Source: Emiliania huxleyi CCMP1516
Taxonomy: Eukaryota; Haptophyta; Isochrysidales; Noelaerhabdaceae
Direction: 5' to 3'
Assembly (NCBI RefSeq): GCF_000372725.1
Contig: NW_005200378.1
Span: forward strand, 124,374-174,103
DNA length: 49,730 nucleotides
The translations under genes and the position numbers were made by a program. The notes beneath the pieces were generated by a model that made no database searches, was not told the DNA's origin, and worked only from the letters and a program-made list of their open reading frames with translations. How positions within the stretch are numbered: position 1 is the first letter of the stretch; every line of letters starts with the position of its first letter. Of the stretch, positions 41,296 through 49,730 are shown in pieces.

Positions 41296-43084
41296 TCAGT
41301 CCTGCTTCTTGACCAGCTCGTCGACAGAGAAGCGCCCGGAGCCAAAGGCGGGGAGCAGCAGCAGCGCTCCACAGACTGCCAGGTTGACTGTGAGGTGCTC
41401 CATGGCGGTGCCGAGCTGAGGGTCGGCCCAAACGGCGGTGGCGTCGGCCACGTACAAAGTCGCGACGATGGTGCACGCGCGGGGCGCCCATATGCACGCC
41501 GCCTCTGCGAGCAGCAGCAGCGCGAGCGCCGTGGACGAGCGCGCGGTGGCTGCGCCCAGCGCGATCGGCAGCACCAGCAACAGCTGAGGCGCGCGGAGGT
41601 AGAGCGCGTCGTGGCCGTCGCCGTGGTCGAAGGAGGTGAAGGGGGTGTCGACGAGGCGCCACAGCTCGGTGGCGCCGACGGCGGCGAGCAGACCGGCGAC
41701 GAGGATCCGACCTGTTGGGGGGGGGATTTGGTGATCTCGGCTGATCTCGGCTGATCTCGGCCCCACGAGTAGGGGTCGACCGGCGAGCAACAGCAGCGAG
41801 GAGGGGGAGCCGCCCCCGGCCGACGCCCCGCCCACGTCGCGCTTGGTGCGGGGGAGCGGCGAGCGGCCGCTCTGCCGCGCGGCGCGCCGGTCGGACAGCA
41901 GGCGCGAGGTGGGGAGCGCGACGTGCGCGGCCCATAGCGCCACGCCGCCGACGAGGGAGAGCTTCTTGGCCATCACCTCCGACACGTGGACGCCCGACCC
42001 CATCACTTGCATGTACGCCGCGGAGAGGAGCACGTGGTATGCGCCCGCCACAGCGCCCGCCGCGAGCACGACCGCGCTAAGCAGCAGGCCGCGACCGGAC
42101 CTGCCGCCGCCGCCGCCGTCCTCGGCGTCGCTCCACGAAACCGCGCCGACGGCGTGGATCGCTGTGAGCGCGGCGAAGGCCTGGGCGATACCGAACGCCG
42201 CGGCAAGCAGCGGAGGCGACCGGCTGAGCAGCGCGCCCGAAGAGAAGACGGCCCAGATCAGCCACGTTTCCGCCGCCCCCGCCTCTGCCGCCTCCTCCGC
42301 CTCCGCCGCCCCCCTGGCCCCCTTGACCGCCTCCTCCCCGTCCCCGTCCCCGCCCCCGCCTCCCTCCCCCTCTCCCTCCGCCTCCTCGTCCGGCGGCTCG
42401 AAGCTGACCTCCACCTCCGAGTCATCGAGCAGCCACAGGCCTCCCATCCCAACCACCCCTCGCCAGCAGCTCGACAGCCCCGCCACCAGAAAGTGCGAGC
42501 CGAGCAGCGCGGTGGAGAGGACGCGGACGGGCTGCTTCTCCTCGGGCGGAAGCAGGCGCAGCACGCCCTCCGTCGCACCCCACGCGCCGACAGCCACCGC
42601 CACCACCTTCGCCGCGCCGAAGGAAGGGGTGGTGAGCGCGAGTGGAGGTGGAGGTGGAGGTGGAGGCGGAGGCGGAGGCGGCGGTGATGGTGGAGGCGGC
42701 GGTGGCGATGGATGGTGGTGGAGGCGGCGGCGATGGCGGCGGCGGCGATGGCGGCGGCGATGGCGGCGGCGATGGCGGCGGCGATGGCGGCGGCGATGGC
42801 GGCGGCGGTGAGGTTGGCGCAGGCGATGGCGGCGGCGATGGCGGCGGCGGTGAGGTTGGCGCAGGCGAGCGTGCGGGTTGGGCGATGAAGCGTCGTGGAG
42901 TGGCGCGGTGGGCTCCGGATGGCGGGCGTGCGTGGCGGGCGAGGGGAGTGCGAGGTGTCTCGGAAGCGGCCCTCACCTGCGCCGCGGCGACGCCCAGCCG
43001 CGGCTTCTCCCTACGGTGCGCCGCCTGCTGGAAGCGAACGCCGTGCTCGACGCAAGCACGCGCGCAGCCGAGTTCCACGTACAT
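41296..43084 (-). CDS. Polytopic membrane protein, SURF4-like, KKXX ER-retrieval C-terminus
   Basis: Exons 43084-42977, 42606-41781 and 41711-41296 join in frame (449 aa). The N-terminal exon starts MYVELGCARACVEHGVRFQQ; the residues around EHGVR resemble the start of SURF4/Erv29 cargo receptors. About seven hydrophobic segments follow, interrupted by an acidic Gly/Glu loop (EEAEGEGEGGGGGDGDGEE). The C-terminus, HLTVNLAVCGALLLLPAFGS followed by GRFSVDELVKKQD, matches the SURF4 ending in style (Ser/Asp/Glu then Lys-rich), and KKQD is a classical di-lysine ER-retrieval signal. Family placement is a by-eye judgement. Intron 1 (42607-42976) contains a GGCGGCGATG minisatellite; intron 2 (41712-41780) has three CGGCTGATCT-type repeats. 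See the neighbouring ClpS-like ORF for a possible 5' extension. Confidence 0.65.
42700..42870. repeat. GGCGGCGATG-type minisatellite in intron
   Basis: Repeats of GATGGCGGCGGC, plus a larger duplication around GGTGAGGTTGGCGCAGGC (42807 and 42850), lie within intron 1 of the SURF4-like gene. Confidence 0.8.
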
Positions 43085-43142
43085 GGCCAGCGCCTGTCCT
43101 CAGCCGCGCGGCGTGAGGAGACTGTGCTGACGGGAGACGAGG

Positions 43143-43643
43143 CTAGGCGTGCACACTGGCCAGCGCCTCACGCACGCAGGCGCCGGACAGTGCCCAGAGC
43201 GCGCAGCCTGGCTCCGTCGCAGGCGCGGCCTGCCAGGAGCCGGCGACCCGTGGACCGAGGACGGGCGAGACGGTGCCGTTGCGCAGGACGAACGACGGGA
43301 AGGCGGCGCTCTCCGCAGTCACGCGATCCGCCGCGAGACGGACCTGCCTGTCTGTCTCGTCCGCCCGGACGACAGTCGTGTTGAGGCCGGCGGCGACCAG
43401 ACCGGCGTTGCCAGCCTCGAGGTCCTTCACGGCGCCCTTGCAGGCCAGGCCGATGCCCATCGCGTTCACATCCGAAGTGACGAGCAGCGCCTGCGGAGGA
43501 GACAGCCCGAGCCGCTCGAGCGCCGCCGAGACCTGGCGGAAGGTGTGGAAGTCGTCGTCGTGCAGGAGCAGCACGGCTGAGACGAGCTCGCCCGCGGCTC
43601 GCGGCGCGAGGGCGAGGCAGAAGATGGGGAGGAGTAGGCGCAT
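43143..43643 (-). CDS. ClpS-like domain protein with signal peptide, 166 aa
   Basis: The ATG at 43643 gives a typical signal peptide (MRLLLPIFCLALAPRAAGE). The mature part begins VSAVLLLHDDDFHTFRQVSA, followed by LERLGLSPPQALLVTSDVNA and MGIGLACKGAVKDLEAGNAG. This order (beta strand, DDD turn, helix, LSPPQA helix, short-residue turn, second helix) follows the ClpS adaptor fold that presents N-degron substrates to ClpA/UBR-type partners. The two Asp of the ligand pocket are kept, the preceding Asn is His, and the pocket His is replaced by Asn. After the domain, FPSFVLRNGTVSPVLGPR is unassigned. It stops only 58 bp before the SURF4-like ATG and may be spliced to it. Homology is inferred by pattern only. 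Confidence 0.55.
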   Translation of the reverse strand: MRLLLPIFCLALAPRAAGELVSAVLLLHDDDFHTFRQVSAALERLGLSPPQALLVTSDVNAMGIGLACKGAVKDLEAGNAGLVAAGLNTTVVRADETDRQVRLAADRVTAESAAFPSFVLRNGTVSPVLGPRVAGSWQAAPATEPGCALWALSGACVREALASVHA

Positions 43644-44602
43644 TACAACACAATTGTGTCGGCACTGGCTGTCTCAGGTATATCGACCCCAACTGCCCGG
43701 CCCTGCCGTGCCGTGCTGCCCTGCCCGCACCGCTCGCGAGGTCTCGGAGAAACTTGTAGCCCGCGTATATGGGGCGTCTGCAGCGGCCAGCCTTCTGCGG
43801 GAGGCGGTGGCTCAGGCTGGGCGTGAGTGAGCACGGAGCCCGGGTCTTGCGTGCGAGTGCGGCGCGCTGCTGGCTAGGGCGCCAAACGAGTAATGGAAAT
43901 CTTTAGTCTTTTCATGCTGCGCTTCGCGAGCAATCGCGTAACGGGAGGCGAGCTGGCTTTTTGTGGCTTTTTGGACGGCTTTTTTGGCTTTTCCCGCCTC
44001 CCTACCCCTCTCTTGTCTTTTTTTTTAGAGATTGAGAGCTTAAAAAGATTTGAAAGACTCCACTCAGGACTCCACTCGGGTCTACAGTGCTACCCACGCA
44101 GAGATTTGAGACTAGAGATTTGAGACTTGAGCTTGGTGCTTCTTCGTTTTTCGTCACGAAGGATAAAGCCGTATAACGAGGCGGTGCACAAGGTAAATGA
44201 GGGGGGGGTGGAAGGAGCAAGGTCGGGACGCCGGACGCGGTGTCTGTGCTTCCCCCCGCCACATCCCATGCGGCCACCCCCCACCTGGTTGTGTTTTCTT
44301 TCGGAGACGACGCTCTCTATGTACACAGATTCAGATACGCGGAGACTACAAACCGAGATCCCACACACGCCCCCCCTCCGCGCCGCGGGTCCCAAGCCCC
44401 CCCCCCCCCCCTTCCCGGCGAGAGCGATCGGCGTCCTCGAGGCACCCTTCCCTCCCGCCGAAGTGCCCCCTCGCGCTCTCCCTCACCACTATCCAACGAG
44501 TGAGGTGGGCGAGCGCACAGACATGGGACAAGAACGACAGTGCCGCGGCCCAGATGCGCGAGCGCACAGAACAGAGTTTAGAGTGCGGAGGCGGCGGGCC
44601 GC
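43644..44602. other. Intergenic between divergently spaced minus-strand genes
   Basis: It includes an AGATTTGAGACTAGAGATTT-type direct repeat near 44100 and C-rich runs near 44400. No supported gene. Confidence 0.5.
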
Positions 44603-46807
44603 TCACGCCGCCTCGGCCTCGCCCAATCGGGAGAGGATCGAGCGCCCAAAGTTGGTCGCCGTCGTCGCCTCGCGCACCTTTGCGAGCGCGGCGGCGCGGC
44701 GTGGCCCGTCGGCGAGACGGCGCAGCAGCGTCTGCAGCACGTAGTTTCCAAACTGGTGCTCGACGAGCTGCCGCAGCGCCGCGGAGGCGGGCTCGCCGGC
44801 GCCAAAGATGGACTCGGCGGCGGCGTCGAGCAGCGGACCCGACGCGAGCGAGAGCACCACCTCGGCGACATTTGAGCCGTGCTTGCTCGCCGAGAGCGGC
44901 AGCAGCCGAGGCATCAGCGCGCCGAGCATCGCTTCGCGCTGGGCGGCGCCGCACTGGCGCAGCGCGACCTGGACGGCGTAGTTTGCGAAGCGGTGGAGGG
45001 CGAGCTCCTCGAGCCCGCCGCCGATGATGCGGCCGACCGCCGCTGAGCAGTCGACGCCCGCGTTGCCCGCCTCCTGCAGGACCGACTGCACGACGCGGCA
45101 GCCGTGCTGCTCGAGGGAGAGCTGGACGACGCTCGCCGAGATCTGGCGCAGCAGGAAGGGGGCGTGCGTGGCGCTGTAGGCGACGCAGACGCCCCACGAG
45201 CCGTGCGTGTCGAGCGCGCACTCCACCACGTGCCCGTCGAGCTCCGACACCAGCGACTCCGCCTCGGCTGGCGCCGCGGCGGCAAGGTAGGCCTGAACGA
45301 CGCGCGAGCCCTGCGCGTGGCAGAGGAGCTCGACGACGCGCCCGCGGAAGGCGGCCGCGAGGGCGGCGTGCATCGGCGCGAGCGGCGCGAGCTTGGACAC
45401 AAGGTAGTTGCCAAACGTGTGCCTCGAGAGCGCGTGCATGTGCGGTGCCAGCTCGTCGCGCGCGCGCGCCAGCTGCCCCTTGGACAGCTTCGGCAGCAGC
45501 TGCTGCAGCTCCCTCGACCCCTTGGGGTCCATCGCGGTGGCGACGAGGGAGCCCCACGGCACCTTGCCGCCCGCCGTGGCGCCGGGCGGCGAGGACGTGC
45601 CCCGCTGCGGCGGCGGCTGCTGCTGCGGCTGCTGCGGCGGCTGCTGCAGCTGCTGCGGCTGCTGCTGCTGCGGCTGCTGCGGCTGCTGCTGCGGCATCGC
45701 CTGCGGCGGCATCGCCTGCCACGCCATGGGCTGGCCCATCGGGATGAAGCCGTGCATCTGCATCGGGTACGGCATCGCCGCCACAAACTGCTGCTGCTGC
45801 TGCGGCGGCGCAACGAGGACATACTGCTGCGGCAGCATCATCGGCATGGGCATCTGCATCGGCTGCTGCGGCAGCACCCGCATCTGCGCGCCCCGCATCG
45901 GGCCGGGCATCTCGGCCGCCATCGGCGCCATCTCCACTGGCGAGTCCAGCGACATGGCCATGAGCGGGGAGCCGTGCTCGTCGACAGCCGTCCATCCTCC
46001 GGGCGAGGAGATGGGCTCGGCCCAGCCGACCGACTCGCCCGCCCACTCGCTCCAGGCGGGGAGGAAGCCGGACCACTCGGACTGCGGCGTCGGCGGCAGC
46101 GGCCAGCGCGGCGCGCCGCTGTCGTCGGGCGAGAAGAGCATCGGCGAGTCGAGCGTCGGCGGCCGGTTCTTCCTCCCGCGCCGGCGTGGCGTCCGGGTCG
46201 CCGGAGAGGGCGCGGTCAGCGAAGCCGCGGGAGGCACCATGGGCTGAGACGGCGCACGCGGCGAGCACGCGACGGGCTGCGTCCATACGCTGGTCAGGCC
46301 GTGCGGCCCGGCCGCCGCCGCCGCCACGCGTCGCATCTGCTCGCGAGCGTCAGCAGGCGACGGCGGCGTCGGGCGGCGCGGCGTCGCCGCGACCGGCTTT
46401 TCGGCACTCGCGGCCGGCGCGGGGTCCTGCGCCGCGTCGCTCACGACCAGGCTCTCGAGCGGTGGGCGCCCGGCGCCGCCCGCGGCCTGCGAGGAGCGGC
46501 GCTCAGTCCCGCCAGCGGACGAGCGGTCGCCGCCCGGCAGAGAGCGCCGTGCCATCTGCGAGGAGCGGGTTCCCGGGAAGTCGGTGTCGATCTGCTCGAG
46601 CAGGCTCTTGCGCTTGGGCGGGTTGACGAGCGAGGCGGAGCGCTGCCGCGGCGAGGCAAACTCGTCGCCGCCGCTGCCGATCGGAGGCGGCTTGTTCTCA
46701 ACCTCGGCGAGCACCTCCTCGAGCGAGAGTCTTCGGCCCTTGACAGCAAAGGTGGCCTCGCCGTGCGAGTCGCTGTCGGAGTCGTAGGCGGCGTCAAGAC
46801 TCGCCAT
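44603..46807 (-). CDS. Pumilio/PUF RNA-binding protein, 734 aa
   Basis: Intronless. The N-terminal 400 residues are low complexity with Gln-rich tracts (QPQQPQQQQPQQLQQPPQQ). The C-terminal 330 residues hold eight PUF repeats. RNA-contact triplets, read by eye: R1 GSRELQ (S-R-Q), R2 GNYLVS (N-Y-S), R3 GSRVVQ (S-R-Q), R4 GSWGVC (S-W-C), R5 GCRVVQ (C-R-Q), R6 ANYAVQ (N-Y-Q), R7 GSNVAE (S-N-E), R8 GNYVLQ (N-Y-Q). Under the PUF code R8-R5 specify UGUA, the canonical core, while R4 and R2 are unusual. PUF proteins bind 3' UTRs and repress or destabilise mRNAs. The start at 46807 (MASLDAAYDSDSDSHGEAT) is the first ATG of the frame. Confidence 0.93.
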   Translation of the reverse strand: MASLDAAYDSDSDSHGEATFAVKGRRLSLEEVLAEVENKPPPIGSGGDEFASPRQRSASLVNPPKRKSLLEQIDTDFPGTRSSQMARRSLPGGDRSSAGGTERRSSQAAGGAGRPPLESLVVSDAAQDPAPAASAEKPVAATPRRPTPPSPADAREQMRRVAAAAAGPHGLTSVWTQPVACSPRAPSQPMVPPAASLTAPSPATRTPRRRGRKNRPPTLDSPMLFSPDDSGAPRWPLPPTPQSEWSGFLPAWSEWAGESVGWAEPISSPGGWTAVDEHGSPLMAMSLDSPVEMAPMAAEMPGPMRGAQMRVLPQQPMQMPMPMMLPQQYVLVAPPQQQQQFVAAMPYPMQMHGFIPMGQPMAWQAMPPQAMPQQQPQQPQQQQPQQLQQPPQQPQQQPPPQRGTSSPPGATAGGKVPWGSLVATAMDPKGSRELQQLLPKLSKGQLARARDELAPHMHALSRHTFGNYLVSKLAPLAPMHAALAAAFRGRVVELLCHAQGSRVVQAYLAAAAPAEAESLVSELDGHVVECALDTHGSWGVCVAYSATHAPFLLRQISASVVQLSLEQHGCRVVQSVLQEAGNAGVDCSAAVGRIIGGGLEELALHRFANYAVQVALRQCGAAQREAMLGALMPRLLPLSASKHGSNVAEVVLSLASGPLLDAAAESIFGAGEPASAALRQLVEHQFGNYVLQTLLRRLADGPRRAAALAKVREATTATNFGRSILSRLGEAEAA

Positions 46808-46900
46808 TGTTGGGCACAGCGGTGGGCGGCCGGCGGTGGGCGGCTTACGCTTGCTTTAGTCCCTTGGACACTTTCGGGCTCGAGGACACCCGCGCTAGGC

Positions 46901-47344
46901 TCACTCGAGAGGGAAGGCAGCAGTGACAGCTGGCCGCCCGCCACGCCGCCCACGAGGCACTGGGGTGCTGCCTGTAAAGGAGATATCCCAGAGCCACCTG
47001 AGCGCAGAGCTCAGCCACATCTGCAGCACGAGGCCGGAGAGAAGAGAGAGGCACGCCACGAGTTGAGATGCAACAGCATTCCTCAGAGCGGGCTGTGGAG
47101 CCACCGACTCAGGTCTCCAGGTGGACGAGGCCGCTGTGGCAGGGCCGAGGCGACCGCAGAGCATCGCAGGCAAGCAGATGAGGCCATCGCCCATCGTGCA
47201 CTGCTGCCAAGGACAGTCGCCAGCAACAGCAACAATGGCGCAGACGCACAGATCCTGCACGGAGAAGAAAGAACTGGTGCAGCCGAAGGGCTGGCGCAGT
47301 AGGAAGGAGAGCCTGGCGCGGCCAAGGACGAGGAGCGGCGTCAT
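46901..47344 (-). CDS. Hypothetical small protein, low confidence
   Basis: The frame MTPLLVLGRARLSFLLRQPF to a stop at 46901 contains Cys-rich and hydrophobic stretches (SVQDLCVCAIVAVAGDC, SQLVACLSLLSGLVLQMW). It sits directly upstream of the PUF gene on the same strand and could instead be PUF 5' UTR. No family is recognised. Confidence 0.25.
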   Translation of the reverse strand: MTPLLVLGRARLSFLLRQPFGCTSSFFSVQDLCVCAIVAVAGDCPWQQCTMGDGLICLPAMLCGRLGPATAASSTWRPESVAPQPALRNAVASQLVACLSLLSGLVLQMWLSSALRWLWDISFTGSTPVPRGRRGGRPAVTAAFPLE

Positions 47345-47674
47345 GGCCAGGTGAGCAGGAGAGAGCAGCGGAAGCCGCGCTCATCAGAGCAGCGAGCGGG
47401 CGGGAGCGCCCGACACGCACGGAAGTTCAAACTTCCGTAAAAGATGAAGTAAAAGATGTCCACGGAGAGTCCGTGAAGGACGCAGAGGCAGAAGAAGAGG
47501 TAGGAGAGGAGAGGATCTCCGTGAGTCTCCTGCGGGAAACTAGTGGCCTATCACGAGTTAGGGCCCCTACCCCAATCGTTATCGGCGAAAAACTCGAACG
47601 TCCTTGGCGACGTGCTGTCAAAAGGAGGTCGCCCAAGTCCTCGCCTCGTCGCGTCGCAAACCCGAACTGACCCC

Positions 47675-48400
47675 ATGGAGACGTGCCGCCTGATGAACGA
47701 CGCGGAGTGGGACCTCTTCTGGCGGCGGCAAGACGCGCTGCGCGCCCAGAATGCCGACTCCGACTCCGTCTCGCCCGACAGGCCCGACCGCAAGCGCATT
47801 CGGCTCGTCAACGCGCACAAGCCTGCGTTCTCCGACGAGGGCGATGCTGAGGACATTGCGAGCTTCGCGCCACACAAGGAGGAGACGGGGCCGAGCTACG
47901 AGCTGCTGCTCGCTGCCGCGCGCTCCTTCTCGCGCAAGCCCGCCGCCGGCCTGGTCAAGCCCAAGGCGGCGCCCGCCTACCTCCCGGCAAACGCGGCCAA
48001 GCCCAAGGCGAGCTCCATCATGCGCCGATGCGGGACCTGCCCGGCGTGCCGCGCGCCTGACTGCGGCGTGTGCAAGGAGTGCCGCGACAAGCCCAAGTTT
48101 GGCGGCGCGGGCATCCGCAAGAAGCCATGCATTGGCCGCATCTGCCAACAGACCTCGGCAAGGCGCGAGCAGCTGGCCCCGCCAGCCTTTGCTGGCGCGT
48201 ACGCCATGAAGCAAACGAGCAGCCCCCTCGTCGCGATGCCAGCCGCCGCGTACGCCATGCAGCAAACGAGCAGTCCCTCGCCGGCGCTCGCGCCGCTCAT
48301 GTCTCCGCGCCGCTCCTCGCCGCTCGTTCCGCAGTACATGCCCCCGGCGCAGCCGCTTGTAGCCTACCCCGTGGCACCCGAGCCGCCGGCGGCACCGTGA
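47675..48400 (+). CDS. CXXC zinc-finger protein, 241 aa
   Basis: The ATG at 47675 begins METCRLMNDAEWDLFWRRQD. An NLS-like DRKRIRLVN lies near residue 45. Around residues 114-155 a complete CXXC-type zinc finger is visible: RCGTCPACRAPDCGVC, KECRDKPKFGG, then KKPCIGRIC. In animals and algae this domain binds unmethylated CpG DNA (CFP1, MLL, KDM2, DNMT1). No partner domain (PHD, SET, JmjC) is present, so this is a stand-alone CXXC protein. The C-terminus has a short duplicated motif (AYAMKQTSSP, AYAMQQTSSP) and is Pro-rich. The in-frame extension upstream to 47543 is less convincing. Intronless. 47345-47674 and 48401-48984 hold no other supported gene. Confidence 0.88.
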   Translation: METCRLMNDAEWDLFWRRQDALRAQNADSDSVSPDRPDRKRIRLVNAHKPAFSDEGDAEDIASFAPHKEETGPSYELLLAAARSFSRKPAAGLVKPKAAPAYLPANAAKPKASSIMRRCGTCPACRAPDCGVCKECRDKPKFGGAGIRKKPCIGRICQQTSARREQLAPPAFAGAYAMKQTSSPLVAMPAAAYAMQQTSSPSPALAPLMSPRRSSPLVPQYMPPAQPLVAYPVAPEPPAAP

Positions 48401-48984
48401 GGTGCTCGCTGTGTCCTGCCGACGCCACTGCTGGTTGTTATTCCTACCCGGGCGCGACATGTTCGCCACCACCCCCTCGTCCCCGGGCTCTCCCCCATGA
48501 TTGACTGCTACCCTGAACAAGCTTGTGCCTTGCCTTGACCTGTGCCGCACCCCACGCTAACTTGTCTCTTGTCTATGCTGCCTGTGCCCAGTGCCACCAC
48601 ACCCTTGAACTATCGCCCCGGAAGCTTGTGCATGACTTTGTACTTTTTTTGACGTGACGTTTTGACGAGTCACGAGAGACGAGACCTCAAAAACGAGTAA
48701 AAATATTCACAACCTGGACAGCGAGGTGAAATAAGAAAACAAAAAGGACGCACAGTGTGCGCGAGACCGAGAGCCGCGCGAGCCAACACAAGCACATCGT
48801 TCACAAGAACGATGCACACACATGTACATGTACACGTCATGTTGTTGTAAAACGTCTCGCGCAGTCGCGCACTCCCGTCTAACTGACTCCACTCTCTGTG
48901 TAACGGTCCCTCAGTCCATGCACCCACCCACCCCTCTCCCTGTCGGGTCGGGACCCCGTGTCGAGCGCCCCCCGCATTCGCTCT

Positions 48985-49730
48985 TCACTTCGTCGTATGG
49001 CTCCACCTCCTGTCTCGACCTGCTCGCCGGCCGCGCTTGGCGTGCGTCGCCTCCTCCATCAGCATCTCCTCCCCGACGCCGCACCGCGTCGCGGACTCGG
49101 GCGCGGCGCCGTCCGCCTCTGCGCCGGCGGCGAGGAACCGCGCCGCCGCGGGCAGGTAGAGGTAGCCGTTCTTGGACATGCCGCTCGAGCGCGGCCGCGC
49201 ATTGTACCAGTCCTTGTAGCGGCGCGTGGCGCAGTCGTCGTCGAGCACGTACGCCAGCTCGCGCAGCAGCGCCTGAGCGAGATCGATGCGAGATTGATGA
49301 GCGAGACATCGCCGAAGCCTCCTGGCCGAGGCGCCGTCGAGATCTAGCAGAGGCCCTCTCGCCGAGGCACAGCCGAGGTGCGCCCCGCTCCCGCATCCGC
49401 CTCTGCGCGCAGTCCGCTGCTCGCTCCACGCGCCTCCCCCCCCCCACCCCCACCCACCCTCGCCCCACCCCGCCCACCAGGGCTCCCCAAAGACCGCGTC
49501 GCTGGCTGCCCGCGCCTCGGCGACCCCTCGCGGGTGGTACTCGACGTCGAGGTGGGCGCGAAAGGCGTCGCGGCCCTGCTCTCTCAGCCCGCGGACCAGG
49601 GACTCGTTGTCGTGCTTGGCGTCAAGCCAGGCGGCCTCCTCCGCCCGGCACCTACGGCGGTTACGCGACGACGAGGGCGTGCCCGAGCAGGTGGGCGGCT
49701 GCTGCTGCTGCGGCTGCTGCTGCTGCTGCT
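48985..49730 (-). CDS. Partial gene running off the right edge, unknown product
   Basis: The 5' part lies outside the window. The first visible exon (49730 to about 49475) starts in a Gln tract, then PPTCSGTPSSSRNRRRCRAE, WLDAKHDNESLVRGLREQG and FRAHLDVEYHPRGVAEARAA. After an intron (about 49475-49273, acceptor GCTCAG|GCGCTG) the last exon reads ALLRELAYVLDDDCATRRYK, DWYNARPRSSGMSKNGYLYL and ends RRWSHTTK at 48985. Both exons are protein-like. I do not recognise the family; the coupled WYN/NGYLYLP motifs could help a search. Confidence 0.6.
   Translation of the reverse strand, partial: QQQQQPQQQQPPTCSGTPSSSRNRRRCRAEEAAWLDAKHDNESLVRGLREQGRDAFRAHLDVEYHPRGVAEARAASDAVFGEPWWAGWGEGGWGWGGGGAWSEQRTARRGGCGSGAHLGCASARGPLLDLDGASARRLRRCLAHQSRIDLAQALLRELAYVLDDDCATRRYKDWYNARPRSSGMSKNGYLYLPAAARFLAAGAEADGAAPESATRCGVGEEMLMEEATHAKRGRRAGRDRRWSHTTK
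49697..49730. repeat. (CTG)n / poly-Gln tract at window edge
   Basis: CTG repeats with one CGG interruption, coding Gln on the minus strand. Confidence 0.85.

Noticed and set aside
44346..46286. 646-codon minus-strand frame overlapping the PUF gene
   Set aside because: Ala/Arg-rich off-frame shadow; the PUF frame carries eight recognisable repeats.
1..49730. tRNA, rRNA or riboswitch genes
   Set aside because: None recognised by eye on either strand; a tRNAscan/Infernal run would be decisive.

Overview
The window is eukaryotic nuclear DNA: GC-rich, with many short spliceosomal introns (about 43 to 370 nt) of which an unusual share appear to be GC-AG. Large runs of low-complexity Pro/Ala/Gly coding and precursors that look plastid- or ER-targeted point to an alga with a secondary plastid, most likely a haptophyte (Emiliania-like). 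That assignment is inference; there is no rRNA or organellar marker here. One 100-N assembly gap (36815-36914) and two homopolymer-rich low-quality stretches (about 12770-13120 and 36590-36814) limit two gene models.

Left third (1-24.3 kb): a partial first exon, an unrecognised long ORF, then the centrepiece, a family of three membrane proteins. All three begin with the same signal/anchor peptide (MIATRFLRAAALL...), continue with a Pro-rich spacer, and have a strong transmembrane helix followed by a Cys/Pro repeat tail (CPPDP units). Two of them also share an identical-looking extreme C-terminus (GPSKPFDMPGSS-TFVI). Member 1 (minus, 7193-2723) replaces that C-terminus with a complete tyrosinase, a peptidoglycan-binding-like domain and a matrixin (M10) fold in which all three zinc histidines appear replaced. 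Member 2 (plus, 10579-17351) has a glycosylated ectodomain and about 73 copies of a 39-bp (SPPPSPPPSPPPP) minisatellite. Member 3 (23371-24282) is the minimal intronless form. Between them lie a broken reading frame at 8.1-8.9 kb, an EndoU ribonuclease pseudogene, a gene made of tandem exon+intron units each encoding one LRR-like repeat, and a patchwork of duplicated gene fragments.

Middle (25.4-33.8 kb): a trypsin-like protease with a C-terminal membrane helix, a truncated copy of a multicopy (probably mobile) ORF, a basic coiled-coil protein, a multi-exon coiled-coil precursor that looks thylakoid-targeted, an ARF/ARL GTPase, and a RanBP2-type zinc-finger protein.

Right third (34-49.7 kb): a Myb/SANT-like gene interrupted by the assembly gap, a second trypsin-like protease paralogous to the first but carrying an extra intron, a polytopic SURF4-like protein ending in KKQD, a signal-peptide-bearing ClpS-like protein immediately upstream of it, an intronless Pumilio (PUF) RNA-binding protein, a CXXC zinc-finger protein, and a 5'-truncated gene running off the right edge.

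As a working picture, the left third looks like a recombining locus for cell-surface or secreted structural proteins (tyrosinase cross-linking plus Pro-rich stalks, with proteases nearby). The right third is mostly ordinary housekeeping and regulatory genes.
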